A DNA stretch of 64,000 bases from Clostridium chrysemydis (GTDB taxonomy: Bacteria > Bacillota > Clostridia > Clostridiales > Clostridiaceae), in NCBI RefSeq assembly GCF_015234215.1, contig NZ_JADEKP010000003.1, positions 1-64,000 of the forward strand, written 5' to 3'. The first letter of the stretch is position 1; the number at the start of each line of letters is the position of its first letter. The position numbers and the translations under genes were made by a program. Below the pieces are notes generated by a model. It did no database searches. It was not told where the DNA came from and was given only the letters and a program-made list of their open reading frames with translations. Shown here in pieces: positions 16,680 through 25,360 of this stretch.

Positions 16680-16701
16680 CTAAAAAGCTAAACATCTTTT
16701 T
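16671..16701. terminator. Bidirectional terminator between FliB-like and GH85 genes
   Basis: GATGTTTAGCT / AGCTAAACATC, 11-bp perfect stem with an AAAA loop, T-runs in both directions; the FliB-like stop codon is inside the stem. Confidence 0.9.
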
Positions 16702-16702
16702 C

Positions 16703-19498
16703 TTACTTAATTCCAAACACTTCTAATTCGTAGATACGAACAGCTGAATCAGAACCTTGAGTAGGTTTTGATACGTTAACTCTTACATATCTTGCTTTTG
16801 TAGGTTTAAAAGTATCTGATGAGATCTTTTCTTTATTTTTTCTTATAGAAGCTACTTCTTCGAATTTTTTACCGTCTTCGCTTACTTCTATAGTGTAATC
16901 TGATGTATTCATATCAGGGCTTTCGTTTCCAGCTTCTGCGTGTGACATACGAAGTTCAGATACAGTCATAGATTTTCCTAAATCTACTGTTATATTGTGA
17001 GGTGGAGTACCAACTGCGCACCATTTAGTATCTAACTTTCCATCTAAAGCGTATTTAGCAGCTTCGTTTGGATTTACAAAGCTTGATGCAGTTACGTCTT
17101 TACCTTTTGAAATGTTTGAGTAATTTTTAGCGTTTTTAGTTACAGTTATTACTTTTTCCATCACTTTTGTGTCTTCGTGAGTTCCATTTTTAGCTTTAAG
17201 TGAAACTGTGTAAGTTCCTTCTTTTTTATATGAAACAATAGGGTTTTCGTCAGTGCTTTTTTCAGTATCTGCACCTTCAAAAGTCCACTCAAAATCTTTA
17301 GAAACCTTTGAACTTAGGTTTTTAAACTCAACAGCTTCAGAAGGAGCTACTATAGTTTTTGATACCTTAAAGTCAGCCCTTGGAATATTATTATCTGGCC
17401 ACTCCATCTTTACAGTGCTTGATTTGAAGGCTTTAAAATCTTTATTTATAGGAACTACTTCAAATTCAGTAGAGTTTGAAGTTTCATCTCTTTTTAAAGA
17501 GTCTACGTAAAATTTATTTTTTAAAGTTGCACCTAAGAATGATTTTGATTTATCATCATTTATTTTATAAATCTCAAAGTGACTTAAATTTTCAGGTGAA
17601 TCTACATCGTACGAAAGCCTTACTCCAGAGAACATATTCTCTTCTTCAAATTTAGTATTATCTACTTTTAAATTAGAAACATTTACTTTACCAAATGATT
17701 TAGATGAAGTTATTGATATATTTCCTATATTAAAAGTAAAGTTATTTGATGAAGCTTTTGGAGTTACTTTATATGATATAGAACTTACAGTCTTATCTTT
17801 ATATTTTGATACATCAAAAGAAATAGTAGACCAATCTTTATTTATAGTTTTATCTCCATCTATAGTTTCAAAAGAACCGTCATCAAAACCTAAAACTAAA
17901 GAAACAGAAGCTTCTCCGTCAGATCTTAAAGCTGAAGTGAATTTAGTTCCTTTTTCTAATTTTAAATCAGAGCTAAATAGTTTTATAGTTGAAGATTTAT
18001 TTTCTTCTACTTTACCCATAAACTTAATTGAGTTTCCACCATAATAAGCATTAGAGTAGTCTATTGAACCTTTAAGTGAGTTACTTCCTTCGTTTTCTAT
18101 TATCCATCTGTAAGTAGGCATTACGTCAGCTAAACTTCTATTATTCCAATCTAAGGCTGATACCTTTTCACCGTCTATAAAGAAATTATAACCATTTCCT
18201 ACGTTAAAGTTTGTATTAAACGGAAGAGAGTTAACTACAGTTTTTTCTATAGCATATTTAGAAACTCCGTGCCATTCATCTTTAGATACCTTCGTATCTT
18301 TTGAAGGATCTTTAAATTCGTTTACCCAAAGTCTACTTTCTTTATCTTGGAACTCATCTATAGAGCTAGATGAAAAATAAGTCCAGCTAGGACAATATAA
18401 TCCTAAAGAAGTGAATGGTAGGTTACCTTTTCCTTCGAATAAATCCCATTTTATAGGTGTGTTTGTCCCGTTTGCTTGAACGTCTATTCCCGCATATAAA
18501 TCATAAGGATTTATATTTAAATCTTTTGCCTTTTTGTTTGATGATTCAAGTAATTTTTTACTTGCAAGTTCATTTTCAGTCCACCAGAAGTTTAAGAACA
18601 TACTGTCTGAAACTGATTCTTTATTTCCATCTACTAAAAAGTAATCATTTTTATCAGTTAAAGCGTTTTGCCAATCCATCTTACCATCTTCAGTCATAGA
18701 GTCGTACCACATTATTTCAAGGCTATCTTTAGCTTTAGACTTGAATTGTTTTATAAATTCTTGCATAAGAACTGCGTGTTCTTTAGTTAAAGGATTTTTA
18801 TCAGTTCCTTCTGTTTCTTGGTTTATAAACCATCCGTCAAAGTTTAAAGTTTTAGCAACTTCTATAAGTTTATCAACCATAGGGAAGTTACCATCTTTAT
18901 CTTTCTTTAGGAATTCATTTAACCACTCTAATTTACCGCCGTGAGTAGTAGTTGGGAAAAAGACTGTACCTAAAACAGGTACCCCGTTTTTGTGGGCAGA
19001 ATCTGTAACATCAGCGCTAGGAGGAACTATAATTCCTTCACCAGATGATCCTCCCCAATACACTAGCTTATCGATATACTGCCAGTATGTAAAAGTATTT
19101 GAACTAAATTTATTAGTTCCTTGTGATGGGTTTCCGCTAGTTGAAGCATTCATAATTGAAATAGCAACAACATTCATATCTTTGTTTTGAGTTTTATTTA
19201 TCGGTTTTAGTTTATCTTTTGAGACCCTTTCTTTTAAAGGAACAACACTTTTGTTATATTCTATATTTTCATCTTTTCCTGGATTCCATTTTAGAAGTTG
19301 GTTTGGAAACCAGTGTGGTGCTGTCGGTCTATTTTCCATAGATAGCATGTCCATCTCTTCAGGTGCTTCACCTGTAACTGTGTAATTAATTGAAGAATCT
19401 CTGCTTGCTGAAGTTTGATTATTGCAAGCGATTAACCCTGCACTTATTGATGTAGTTATTGCTAAACAAATTAATAATTTAATATTTCTTTTATTCAT
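16703..19498 (-). CDS. GH85 endo-beta-N-acetylglucosaminidase lipoprotein with PKD and CBM32 domains
   Basis: 931 residues. Lipoprotein signal with lipobox LIAC (C25). The GH85 catalytic domain runs from about residue 60 to 400; NFDGWFINQET holds the substrate-assisted pair N226 (positions the acetamido group) and E228 (acid/base). After beta-sandwich regions come a PKD domain (about 705-788, FEWTFEGAD...YKKEGTYTVSLKAKNG) and a C-terminal F5/8-type CBM32 (about 795-931, ALDGKLDTKWCA, RYVRVNVS) that binds glycan. It cuts the chitobiose core of N-linked glycans at the cell surface. A cre-like site precedes it. GH38 and GH125 mannosidases encoded at 37-42 kb would process its products. Confidence 0.92.
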   Translation of the reverse strand: MNKRNIKLLICLAITTSISAGLIACNNQTSASRDSSINYTVTGEAPEEMDMLSMENRPTAPHWFPNQLLKWNPGKDENIEYNKSVVPLKERVSKDKLKPINKTQNKDMNVVAISIMNASTSGNPSQGTNKFSSNTFTYWQYIDKLVYWGGSSGEGIIVPPSADVTDSAHKNGVPVLGTVFFPTTTHGGKLEWLNEFLKKDKDGNFPMVDKLIEVAKTLNFDGWFINQETEGTDKNPLTKEHAVLMQEFIKQFKSKAKDSLEIMWYDSMTEDGKMDWQNALTDKNDYFLVDGNKESVSDSMFLNFWWTENELASKKLLESSNKKAKDLNINPYDLYAGIDVQANGTNTPIKWDLFEGKGNLPFTSLGLYCPSWTYFSSSSIDEFQDKESRLWVNEFKDPSKDTKVSKDEWHGVSKYAIEKTVVNSLPFNTNFNVGNGYNFFIDGEKVSALDWNNRSLADVMPTYRWIIENEGSNSLKGSIDYSNAYYGGNSIKFMGKVEENKSSTIKLFSSDLKLEKGTKFTSALRSDGEASVSLVLGFDDGSFETIDGDKTINKDWSTISFDVSKYKDKTVSSISYKVTPKASSNNFTFNIGNISITSSKSFGKVNVSNLKVDNTKFEEENMFSGVRLSYDVDSPENLSHFEIYKINDDKSKSFLGATLKNKFYVDSLKRDETSNSTEFEVVPINKDFKAFKSSTVKMEWPDNNIPRADFKVSKTIVAPSEAVEFKNLSSKVSKDFEWTFEGADTEKSTDENPIVSYKKEGTYTVSLKAKNGTHEDTKVMEKVITVTKNAKNYSNISKGKDVTASSFVNPNEAAKYALDGKLDTKWCAVGTPPHNITVDLGKSMTVSELRMSHAEAGNESPDMNTSDYTIEVSEDGKKFEEVASIRKNKEKISSDTFKPTKARYVRVNVSKPTQGSDSAVRIYELEVFGIK

Positions 19499-19854
19499 AT
19501 ACCCTCCTAAAGCCTAAAATAACTGTAAACGTTTAATAAAATGTTAACATATTTGTATTTATTAACATAAGTGTATTTATTTTAGAAAAAGTGCACAAAT
19601 TACACTTCGCATAATTTTTTTATTAATTAAAGAAAATTTTAGCTAATTTACTAAAGAAAAGGGTGAAACCGAATTCATTCAGTAAAAGGATAAGTAATTT
19701 ATAAATTATGAACAATTAAGCAAATATTGTTTACAAATGTTTAATTGATTTAGGTATTTTTATTTGTTACAATTTTTTTACTGTTTTATTAAATGCATAA
19801 ATTAAAAATTAAAGATTTATACAATTAACAAAAGAATAAAAGGAGAGTTAAGGT
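19499..19854. other. Divergent regulatory region between GH85 and mscL
   Basis: About 355 AT-rich bases with no gene, holding the start signals of GH85 (minus; AGGAGGGT ribosome binding site) and mscL (plus; AAGGAGAG). Apart from the cre candidate, no clear operator is seen. Confidence 0.5.
19524..19537. promoter_or_regulatory. Candidate CcpA cre site of the GH85 gene
   Basis: TGTAAACGTTTAAT matches TGWAARCGYTWNCW at 13 of 14 positions and lies 26-39 bases upstream of the GH85 start codon, a typical repressing position for CcpA in Firmicutes. Confidence 0.55.
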
Positions 19855-20337
19855 ATGTGGAAAGATTTTAAAGAATTTGCCATGAAGGGTAATGTAATGG
19901 ATATGGCAATAGGGGTTGTTGTCGGGGGTGCTTTTGGAAAGATTGTAACTTCATTAGTTAATGACATAATTATGCCACTAGTTGGATTATTAGTAGGGAA
20001 GATAGATTTTTCAAACCTATATATAAACTTAAGTGGAAAGGAATATCCTTCACTTCAAGCAGCAAAGGCAGCAGGTGCTGCAACTATAAACTACGGAATG
20101 TTTTTAAATAATTTAATAAACTTCTTAATTATAGCTTTTTCAATATTCTTTGTAATTAGACAACTTGGTAAAATTAGATCACTTACTTCTAAGAAAGAAG
20201 AAGAAGTTGTAGAAGAAACTGAAAAAGAATGTCCATTCTGTTTTAGTAAGATTAATATAGAGGCAACTAGATGCCCTCATTGTACATCTGTTTTAAAAGA
20301 ATCATCAGAATTAAAAGAAGAATTAGAAGATAAATAA
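19855..20337 (+). CDS. mscL: Large-conductance mechanosensitive channel with C-terminal zinc ribbon
   Basis: 160 residues, with the MscL signature [40 protein letters not shown] covering the N-terminal amphipathic helix and pore helix, a periplasmic-type loop and a second helix ([19 protein letters not shown]). It forms a homo-oligomeric pore that opens under membrane tension to relieve hypo-osmotic shock. The cytoplasmic tail carries CPFC-x11-CPHC, a four-cysteine zinc-ribbon-like motif that the classic E. coli protein lacks, but which occurs in some Firmicute MscLs. Own promoter region and terminator. Confidence 0.93.
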   Translation: MWKDFKEFAMKGNVMDMAIGVVVGGAFGKIVTSLVNDIIMPLVGLLVGKIDFSNLYINLSGKEYPSLQAAKAAGAATINYGMFLNNLINFLIIAFSIFFVIRQLGKIRSLTSKKEEEVVEETEKECPFCFSKINIEATRCPHCTSVLKESSELKEELEDK

Positions 20338-20343
20338 TCTTTT

Positions 20344-20381
20344 AGATAGCTTATATTTAATGCAAATATAAGCTATCTTTT
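20344..20381 (+). terminator. Terminator of mscL
   Basis: AGATAGCTTATATTT / AAATATAAGCTATCT, 15-bp perfect stem with a T7 tail. Confidence 0.92.
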
Positions 20382-20496
20382 TTTATCCCTATAAGACTAG
20401 ATTAAAAGTTAATAAAAGGTAAATTTAATTTTCATAAAGATAGGAGATAATTTTTTTTGTTGTAAAATAATAGAGACAAAAAAGGGGGCGAAAAAA

Positions 20497-21669
20497 TTGA
20501 ATATATGTTTTAAGGGGATAGACATAAAAAATAGAAATTTTCTATTGCTTTGTTTTATAGGATTATTTCAAGGTCTTATATTTTTTGTGCCTATTCAGAC
20601 ACTATTTCTAAATTCAAGAGGAGTATCCTTAGATAATATATATAATTTAGAATCTATTCTTTTAATATCAATTATGGTTTTTGAAATTCCTTGGGGATGG
20701 GTAGCAGATAAAACTAGTTACAAAACTACTTTAATAATAGGTTATGGAATTTCAGCTTTAGGATTTTTAATTATGTATATATCGTATGGGTTTGAAGCCT
20801 TTGCAATAATGATGCTTATACGGGGGATTGCAATTTCCGGAAGGTCTGGAGTAGATACAGCACTTTTATACCATTCTATAGGTGAAAATGATGGGGAAAA
20901 GGCTTATGGGATTTGGCAGAGCTTTTATATAGTGGGGATAATGTTATCATCTATAGTATCTGGCTTTATAAGTAAGTTTAGTATGGACCTTACTGTTTTA
21001 ATAACTTTTTTTAGTTATTTTCTAGCATTTATACTATGTTTCTTCTTAAAAGATGTAAAAAGGGATGCAGACTCTAGTAAAAAATCAAGTTTAAAAACAT
21101 CGTTTAAAGATATAATAAATTTAAAAGAGATGATAATTTTTGTGCTTGCTATAACCTTATTTATTGAGGTATGCACAAATATAGTAGTTTATTTAAATCA
21201 ACTTCAATATTTAAAGTCGGGGATAGCTGTAGAGTATTTTGGAATAATAAGTGCAGCTGCTCAAGTTTTAGGTTTCTTTTCTTATAAAGTAAACGTATTA
21301 ACTAGAAAGTTTGGGAAAAGACGAGTTGTTTTAGCTTTTATTTTTTTATTAGGCTTGTCTTTAAGTATTTTAATAAGTACAAGCAACTGGCTTTTATCTA
21401 TCGTATTTATTATAGTCGTAGAAACTATAAGTTATATGATTTATCCAATAATCACTGATATAGAAAATAAATGGATAAAAAAAGATTCAAAAAATAGAGC
21501 GACTATTTTATCAATTTATTCTGTGCTTGGAAGCATTACTTCAGTTATAGTAAATTTTATTATAAGTAGGTTTTCAAATAATAATTTAATAACTTCTTTA
21601 ATAGTCTGTTTAATAATAACTACATTTAGTTTTATTTTAATTTTTAATAATAAGATTTTAAAAAAATAA
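20497..21669 (+). CDS. Major facilitator superfamily transporter
   Basis: 390 residues with about 12 membrane helices. Motif A-like GWVADKTSYKTTLIIGY (about residues 67-83) follows helix 2, and RGIAISGRSGVDTALLYHS lies in helix 4. The form is that of small drug or metabolite MFS transporters (12-TMS), but no closer subfamily is recognised. TTG start with AAAGGGGG at good spacing; the upstream ATG codons lack such a site. Transcribed alone between two strong terminators. Confidence 0.8.
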   Translation: MNICFKGIDIKNRNFLLLCFIGLFQGLIFFVPIQTLFLNSRGVSLDNIYNLESILLISIMVFEIPWGWVADKTSYKTTLIIGYGISALGFLIMYISYGFEAFAIMMLIRGIAISGRSGVDTALLYHSIGENDGEKAYGIWQSFYIVGIMLSSIVSGFISKFSMDLTVLITFFSYFLAFILCFFLKDVKRDADSSKKSSLKTSFKDIINLKEMIIFVLAITLFIEVCTNIVVYLNQLQYLKSGIAVEYFGIISAAAQVLGFFSYKVNVLTRKFGKRRVVLAFIFLLGLSLSILISTSNWLLSIVFIIVVETISYMIYPIITDIENKWIKKDSKNRATILSIYSVLGSITSVIVNFIISRFSNNNLITSLIVCLIITTFSFILIFNNKILKK

Positions 21670-21717
21670 AGATAGCTTAAAGCAATTTTAAAAATTGCTT
21701 TAAGCTATCTTTTTTAA
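21669..21717. terminator. Bidirectional terminator between MFS and ferritin genes
   Basis: AGATAGCTTAAAGCAATTTT and its inverse form a long near-perfect stem with T-runs on both sides, in the gap between the converging genes. Confidence 0.92.
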
Positions 21718-21732
21718 GATTATATAGAAAAA

Positions 21733-22239
21733 TTAGATAACAGGTTGAACGAAAGTACGTGCTGCTAATTCATTATCTAATAATAGTATAGCGTGTGGAT
21801 CTCCGTTTATGAATTTTAACTTATCAACTATTCCAGTGAAAGTTTCTTCTTCTTCTGTTTGTTCGTCTACAAACCATTTTAAATAACTTTGAGTTGAGAA
21901 ATCTCTAGCGTCTATAGCTTCACCCATAAGTTCGTAAATCCATCCAGTTACAGTTCTTTCGTGAGCTAAAGCAGCTTCAAAAACTTCAAGAACTGAATCG
22001 AAAGTTTGGTTTGGTTTTGAGATAGCTTCTAATTCTACCTTTCCTCCAAGACGATTTAAATAATCTATGAAAAGGTGAGCGTGAGCTAATTCTTCTTGAA
22101 CTTGAACGTGGAAGAAGTTTTGGAATCCAGCTAAGTTATGAGATGCAAAATAAAGCTCCATAGCTTGGTATATGTAAGCTGATTCTAACTCTCTATTTAA
22201 TTGTGTGTTAATCATAGTTGCCATTTTTTCATTTAACAT
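21733..22239 (-). CDS. ftnA: Non-haem ferritin
   Basis: 168 residues, the normal length of bacterial FtnA. Ferroxidase ligands are visible: E17 in LNRELESAYIYQ, the E50/H53 pair in VQEELAHAHLFIDY, E94 in AHERTV and the DEQTEEE stretch near residue 127. The protein self-assembles into a 24-mer shell that oxidises Fe(II) and stores it, limiting free iron and oxygen stress. Strong AGGAGG ribosome binding site before the ATG. No confident Fur or PerR box was found in its leader. Confidence 0.95.
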   Translation of the reverse strand: MLNEKMATMINTQLNRELESAYIYQAMELYFASHNLAGFQNFFHVQVQEELAHAHLFIDYLNRLGGKVELEAISKPNQTFDSVLEVFEAALAHERTVTGWIYELMGEAIDARDFSTQSYLKWFVDEQTEEEETFTGIVDKLKFINGDPHAILLLDNELAARTFVQPVI

Positions 22240-22399
22240 AATGATTCCTCCTTTTTCTATTTATTATAACATAATTTTACTATATAACATTTTTATAAAA
22301 GTTACTTTTAATTTAATTATGTGAATTTTAAATCTAATAAATATAAATACATATTTATTAATTGTAATAGATAAAAATAAAGAATGTATAGGGGGATTT

Positions 22400-23299
22400 A
22401 TGGTTTTAAAAAAAGGAAGCAAGGGAGAAAATGTATTATTTTTGCAGTATGGACTTCATATTATAGGATTTTCACCTAAAGGTTTAGACTCCATATTTGG
22501 AGAAAACACTAAAATATCAGTAGAAAAATTTCAAAAAGCTTTTAAGCTAACAATAGACGGTATAGCAGGAGATAAAACTTTAAACAAGTTAAAAATAGAA
22601 ATTAAATCTATTCAAGAGATGTTACTTAAAAAAGGAATTAATATAGGGAAGGTAGACGGTATAGCTGGAGTTAAAACTTTTAAGGGTGTAAAACTCTTTC
22701 AAAAGATAAAAGGCTTAAAAGAAGATGGAGTAGTAAAGGATAAAACAAAAGAACTTTTATATTTAAAAGACAATTATAGTAATAGTTTTAAAATAGTAAT
22801 AGACCCAGGTCACGGAGGGAAAGATCCTGGTGCTACATCTAACGGACTTAAAGAAAAGGATATTAACCTTAAGATAAGTAAGGCTTTAAAAGAAGAGTTA
22901 TTAAGAGACGGGTTTACTGTAAAACTAACTAGAGAAGACGATAGGTTTTTAAGTTTAAAGGAAAGATCTGATATAGGTAATAGCTTTAAGGGGGATTTAT
23001 TTATATCAATTCACTGTAATTCTTCTTTAAATACGGATGCAAGTGAGACAGAAGTATTTATCTATAACCTTAAAAATAGGGAAACTAAAGACTTAGGAGA
23101 AAGGATAGCTTTAGAAATATCTAAAAGTTTAAACTTAAAAAATCGAGGAGTTAAAGAAGGAAATTTTGCAGTTTTAAGGTGCACTAAGATGAAAGCAATC
23201 CTAATAGAAACAGCTTTTTTAAGTAACAGAGAGGATTCTAAAAAGTTAAAAGAAAACTTTAGGCTTTTCTCTATAGCAATTAAATCTAAGATAAATTAA
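22400..23299 (+). CDS. N-acetylmuramoyl-L-alanine amidase with two N-terminal peptidoglycan-binding domains
   Basis: 299 residues. Two PG_binding_1 repeats (about 5-60 and 61-120; each with a DGIAG motif) precede an Amidase_3 domain: VIDPGHGGKDPGA (zinc His), KLTREDDRFLSLKERSDIGN, FISIHCNSS (second His) and ILIETAFLSN (catalytic Glu). This cuts the bond between muramic acid and the stem peptide. There is no signal peptide, so it may act on the mother-cell side during sporulation, be released by lysis, or be of prophage descent. It is monocistronic. Confidence 0.9.
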   Translation: MVLKKGSKGENVLFLQYGLHIIGFSPKGLDSIFGENTKISVEKFQKAFKLTIDGIAGDKTLNKLKIEIKSIQEMLLKKGINIGKVDGIAGVKTFKGVKLFQKIKGLKEDGVVKDKTKELLYLKDNYSNSFKIVIDPGHGGKDPGATSNGLKEKDINLKISKALKEELLRDGFTVKLTREDDRFLSLKERSDIGNSFKGDLFISIHCNSSLNTDASETEVFIYNLKNRETKDLGERIALEISKSLNLKNRGVKEGNFAVLRCTKMKAILIETAFLSNREDSKKLKENFRLFSIAIKSKIN

Positions 23300-23377
23300 A
23301 GAATAGAAAAACGCCTATGTGTTATAATTAAGAATAATAAAGAAACAATGTTAAATTGATTTAAGGTGGGATATATT

Positions 23378-23800
23378 TTGAAATATTTAAAAGATTTAAA
23401 GCTTAAAGAATTAAATAATGTTATCTCTATGGCTGTGTTTGGAAGTTACGGAACTGATTTTTTTAAAGATGGCATAAGTGATATAGATATCCTCGTTCTT
23501 TTAAAATGCAGAGATGATGTTATGGATGAATTTGACGTTGAAGAAGAACTAATTCCAATTTTAAAGGACTATTTCGAGTATGATGATATTCATCTTACAT
23601 TTATAACTATGAAAGATTATGATACTATCTTTGCAAATCAATATATAGATAGCATGGATAAACTTATATTAGACCATTATAAAGAAATAGATTTTAGAAT
23701 ATACATTAATAAATATAATAGAGAAAATGAATGGCTAGATAATAAAATAAATAAAGACCTTAAATTAATGGAGGAAAATAGAGATGGCAGCTTATTATAA
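23378..23800 (+). CDS. MNT-family nucleotidyltransferase, putative antitoxin (MntA-like)
   Basis: 140 residues from the TTG at this position; a GTG four codons earlier overlaps the AAGGTGGG ribosome binding site. Minimal nucleotidyltransferase motif: G22-S23 and D35-x-D37 (FGSYGTDFFKDGISDIDILV), with 11 residues between GS and DxD, one more than the usual ten. In the known MntA/HepT systems this enzyme adds AMP to a tyrosine of the HEPN toxin and so silences it. The HEPN gene overlaps this one by 17 bases, so the two are translated together. Cytoplasmic, no signal. Confidence 0.8.
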   Translation: MKYLKDLKLKELNNVISMAVFGSYGTDFFKDGISDIDILVLLKCRDDVMDEFDVEEELIPILKDYFEYDDIHLTFITMKDYDTIFANQYIDSMDKLILDHYKEIDFRIYINKYNRENEWLDNKINKDLKLMEENRDGSLL

Positions 23801-24236
23801 ATATAAAAAGGAAAGCTTAAATTTAAAGTTTAATTCTGCAAAAGATACCTTAAAGCTTATGCAAGGGGCTATAAAGGAATACAAAACTACAGATTCTATA
23901 TTTTTAAAAAGAGCTATTATAGGGTATTTTCAAGATTTTACAGAATATATAATCGATATGGCTGAAACGTATTTAGTAATGACTGATAATTATGTAGACA
24001 GGCTTTCAGGACCTGATTTAATTAAGAAATCTTGCCTTTATGGATTTATAGATGATGATTTAAGCAAATTTTTAGTAGCAGCAGTAAAACTAAGAAATAG
24101 ATATACTCACGATTATTATAAAAGAGAAAGAGTTGAAGACGATATTTTGAAATATTCTATTGATAAAATGGAATTATTGGAAATATTTTTGAGAATAACT
24201 GATGAAAAGATTAGATTAGAAGCAAAAACTGTTTAA
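23784..24236 (+). CDS. HEPN-domain protein, putative toxin RNase (HepT-like)
   Basis: 150 residues, all-helical. The HEPN active-site motif RX4HXY is intact: R104, H109, Y111 (LRNRYTHDYY). In characterised HepT toxins R and H cut RNA and the Tyr is AMPylated by MntA. The partner nucleotidyltransferase gene lies directly upstream and overlaps by 17 bases; the order antitoxin-toxin is the reverse of the best-known Shewanella pair. The ribosome binding site GGAGG lies within the upstream gene. A toxin-antitoxin role is inferred from motif and pairing; the larger size than classical HepT leaves room for a housekeeping role. Confidence 0.78.
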   Translation: MAAYYKYKKESLNLKFNSAKDTLKLMQGAIKEYKTTDSIFLKRAIIGYFQDFTEYIIDMAETYLVMTDNYVDRLSGPDLIKKSCLYGFIDDDLSKFLVAAVKLRNRYTHDYYKRERVEDDILKYSIDKMELLEIFLRITDEKIRLEAKTV

Positions 24237-24279
24237 AATATTGTATAATATTAGTAAAGGTATAAAAGAGGTGAGATAT

Positions 24280-25269
24280 ATGGTTTCTGAAAAAATTGAT
24301 CTTCTCGTTTTTAATGATGAGGAGCTTAGAAAATCATGTGGTATATTTACTAATTCAAGTTTTAGAAAATGTGCCGCCCTATCTTTAACTTTAAGGGGAA
24401 TAAGAGCAAATTCTAACAGAATAACTGAAGCTATAAAGATTATAAAAGAAAACACTATAGTATTTTCTAATTTTAGAGGAAATAATCTTTTAAATGTTGC
24501 AGTAACAATATCACTTACTAATAATATGACTACAAGTTTTAGAGAGATTAATGCAATTTATGAAAGGTTAAAAAAGAACTTTTTTTCAAATGAGTATTTA
24601 GTTTTAGCAGCGCAAATAATATTTAACTCAAGAGATAATATTGATATCTATAAAGCTATAGATAAAACTAAATATGTATACGATTCTATGAAAAAGAATC
24701 ACTGGTTTTTAACAGGACACGAAGATATTTCAGCTGCAGCTATGATTGCTGTAACTTCTGAAAATCTTGATAAAACTTTAGAAGAGATTGAAGCCCAGTA
24801 TAAGATACTTAAAGAAGATCATATTTTTGGAGGAAATAAGCTTCAAAATTTATCTCATATTTTAGTATTATTTAATGGGGATGTTAGTGAAAAAGCTAAA
24901 AAGGTATCAGCTTTTTCAAAAGAACTTTCTAAAGATAGCATAAGGCTAAACAGTTACGCTTACCCTTTAATTGGGGTATCAGCATTTATAACAGGAACTC
25001 CTAAAGAATTTGCAAAAGAAGTTAAAGATACTATAAAAATTATGAAAGAAAAATATGGGTTTGGGACATTTAGTATGTCATCAAATATTCGAAATATGTT
25101 TGCTATAGGGATAGTAGCATCAAAATATTCTAGTTTGATAAGCGATGAAGAATCTTTAAAGATAATTAATACTACAAACAATATAACTTTAAATATTCAA
25201 TTAGTAATCCAAATAGCAGCTGCTAGTGCAGCGGCTGGTGCAGCTGCCGCAGCCGCTGCGTCAAATTAA
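24280..25269 (+). CDS. DUF4003-family protein with alanine-rich tail
   Basis: 329 residues from an ATG preceded by GAGGTGAG; in-frame codons further upstream lack a site. Helical protein matching DUF4003 in its repeated arrangement of LRG.RANS, the YVYDSMKKNHWFLTGHEDISAAAMIAV segment, and the RNMFAIGIVASKY region; function unknown. The last 20 residues are almost only alanine with some Gly, Ser and Thr-like spacers (AAASAAAGAAAA...), a low-complexity tail. A TATAAT lies close upstream (24244), so it has its own promoter, directly after the HEPN gene. Confidence 0.75.
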   Translation: MVSEKIDLLVFNDEELRKSCGIFTNSSFRKCAALSLTLRGIRANSNRITEAIKIIKENTIVFSNFRGNNLLNVAVTISLTNNMTTSFREINAIYERLKKNFFSNEYLVLAAQIIFNSRDNIDIYKAIDKTKYVYDSMKKNHWFLTGHEDISAAAMIAVTSENLDKTLEEIEAQYKILKEDHIFGGNKLQNLSHILVLFNGDVSEKAKKVSAFSKELSKDSIRLNSYAYPLIGVSAFITGTPKEFAKEVKDTIKIMKEKYGFGTFSMSSNIRNMFAIGIVASKYSSLISDEESLKIINTTNNITLNIQLVIQIAAASAAAGAAAAAAASN

Positions 25270-25279
25270 AATTAAAATT

Positions 25280-25318
25280 AAAATCCTAGTAAATTTTTAA
25301 ATTTACTAGGATTTATTT
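25280..25318 (+). terminator. Terminator of the DUF4003 gene
   Basis: AAATCCTAGTAAATTT / AAATTTACTAGGATTT, 16-bp perfect stem with a short T tail. Confidence 0.9.
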
Positions 25319-25360
25319 TGCATACAAATATATTTACAGTTATGTTTACATAAAAGTAAA

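Noticed and set aside
16703-19498. Several plus-strand open frames of 66-85 codons inside the GH85 gene (for example 17253-17510 and 18990-19190)
   Set aside because: They lie antisense to a well-supported 931-residue protein, have no ribosome binding sites and show Ser/Leu/Phe-rich shadow composition.
25264-25283. Short run of AAATTA-type repeats after the DUF4003 gene
   Set aside because: Three to four low-complexity AT units next to a terminator; no array structure, not CRISPR-like.
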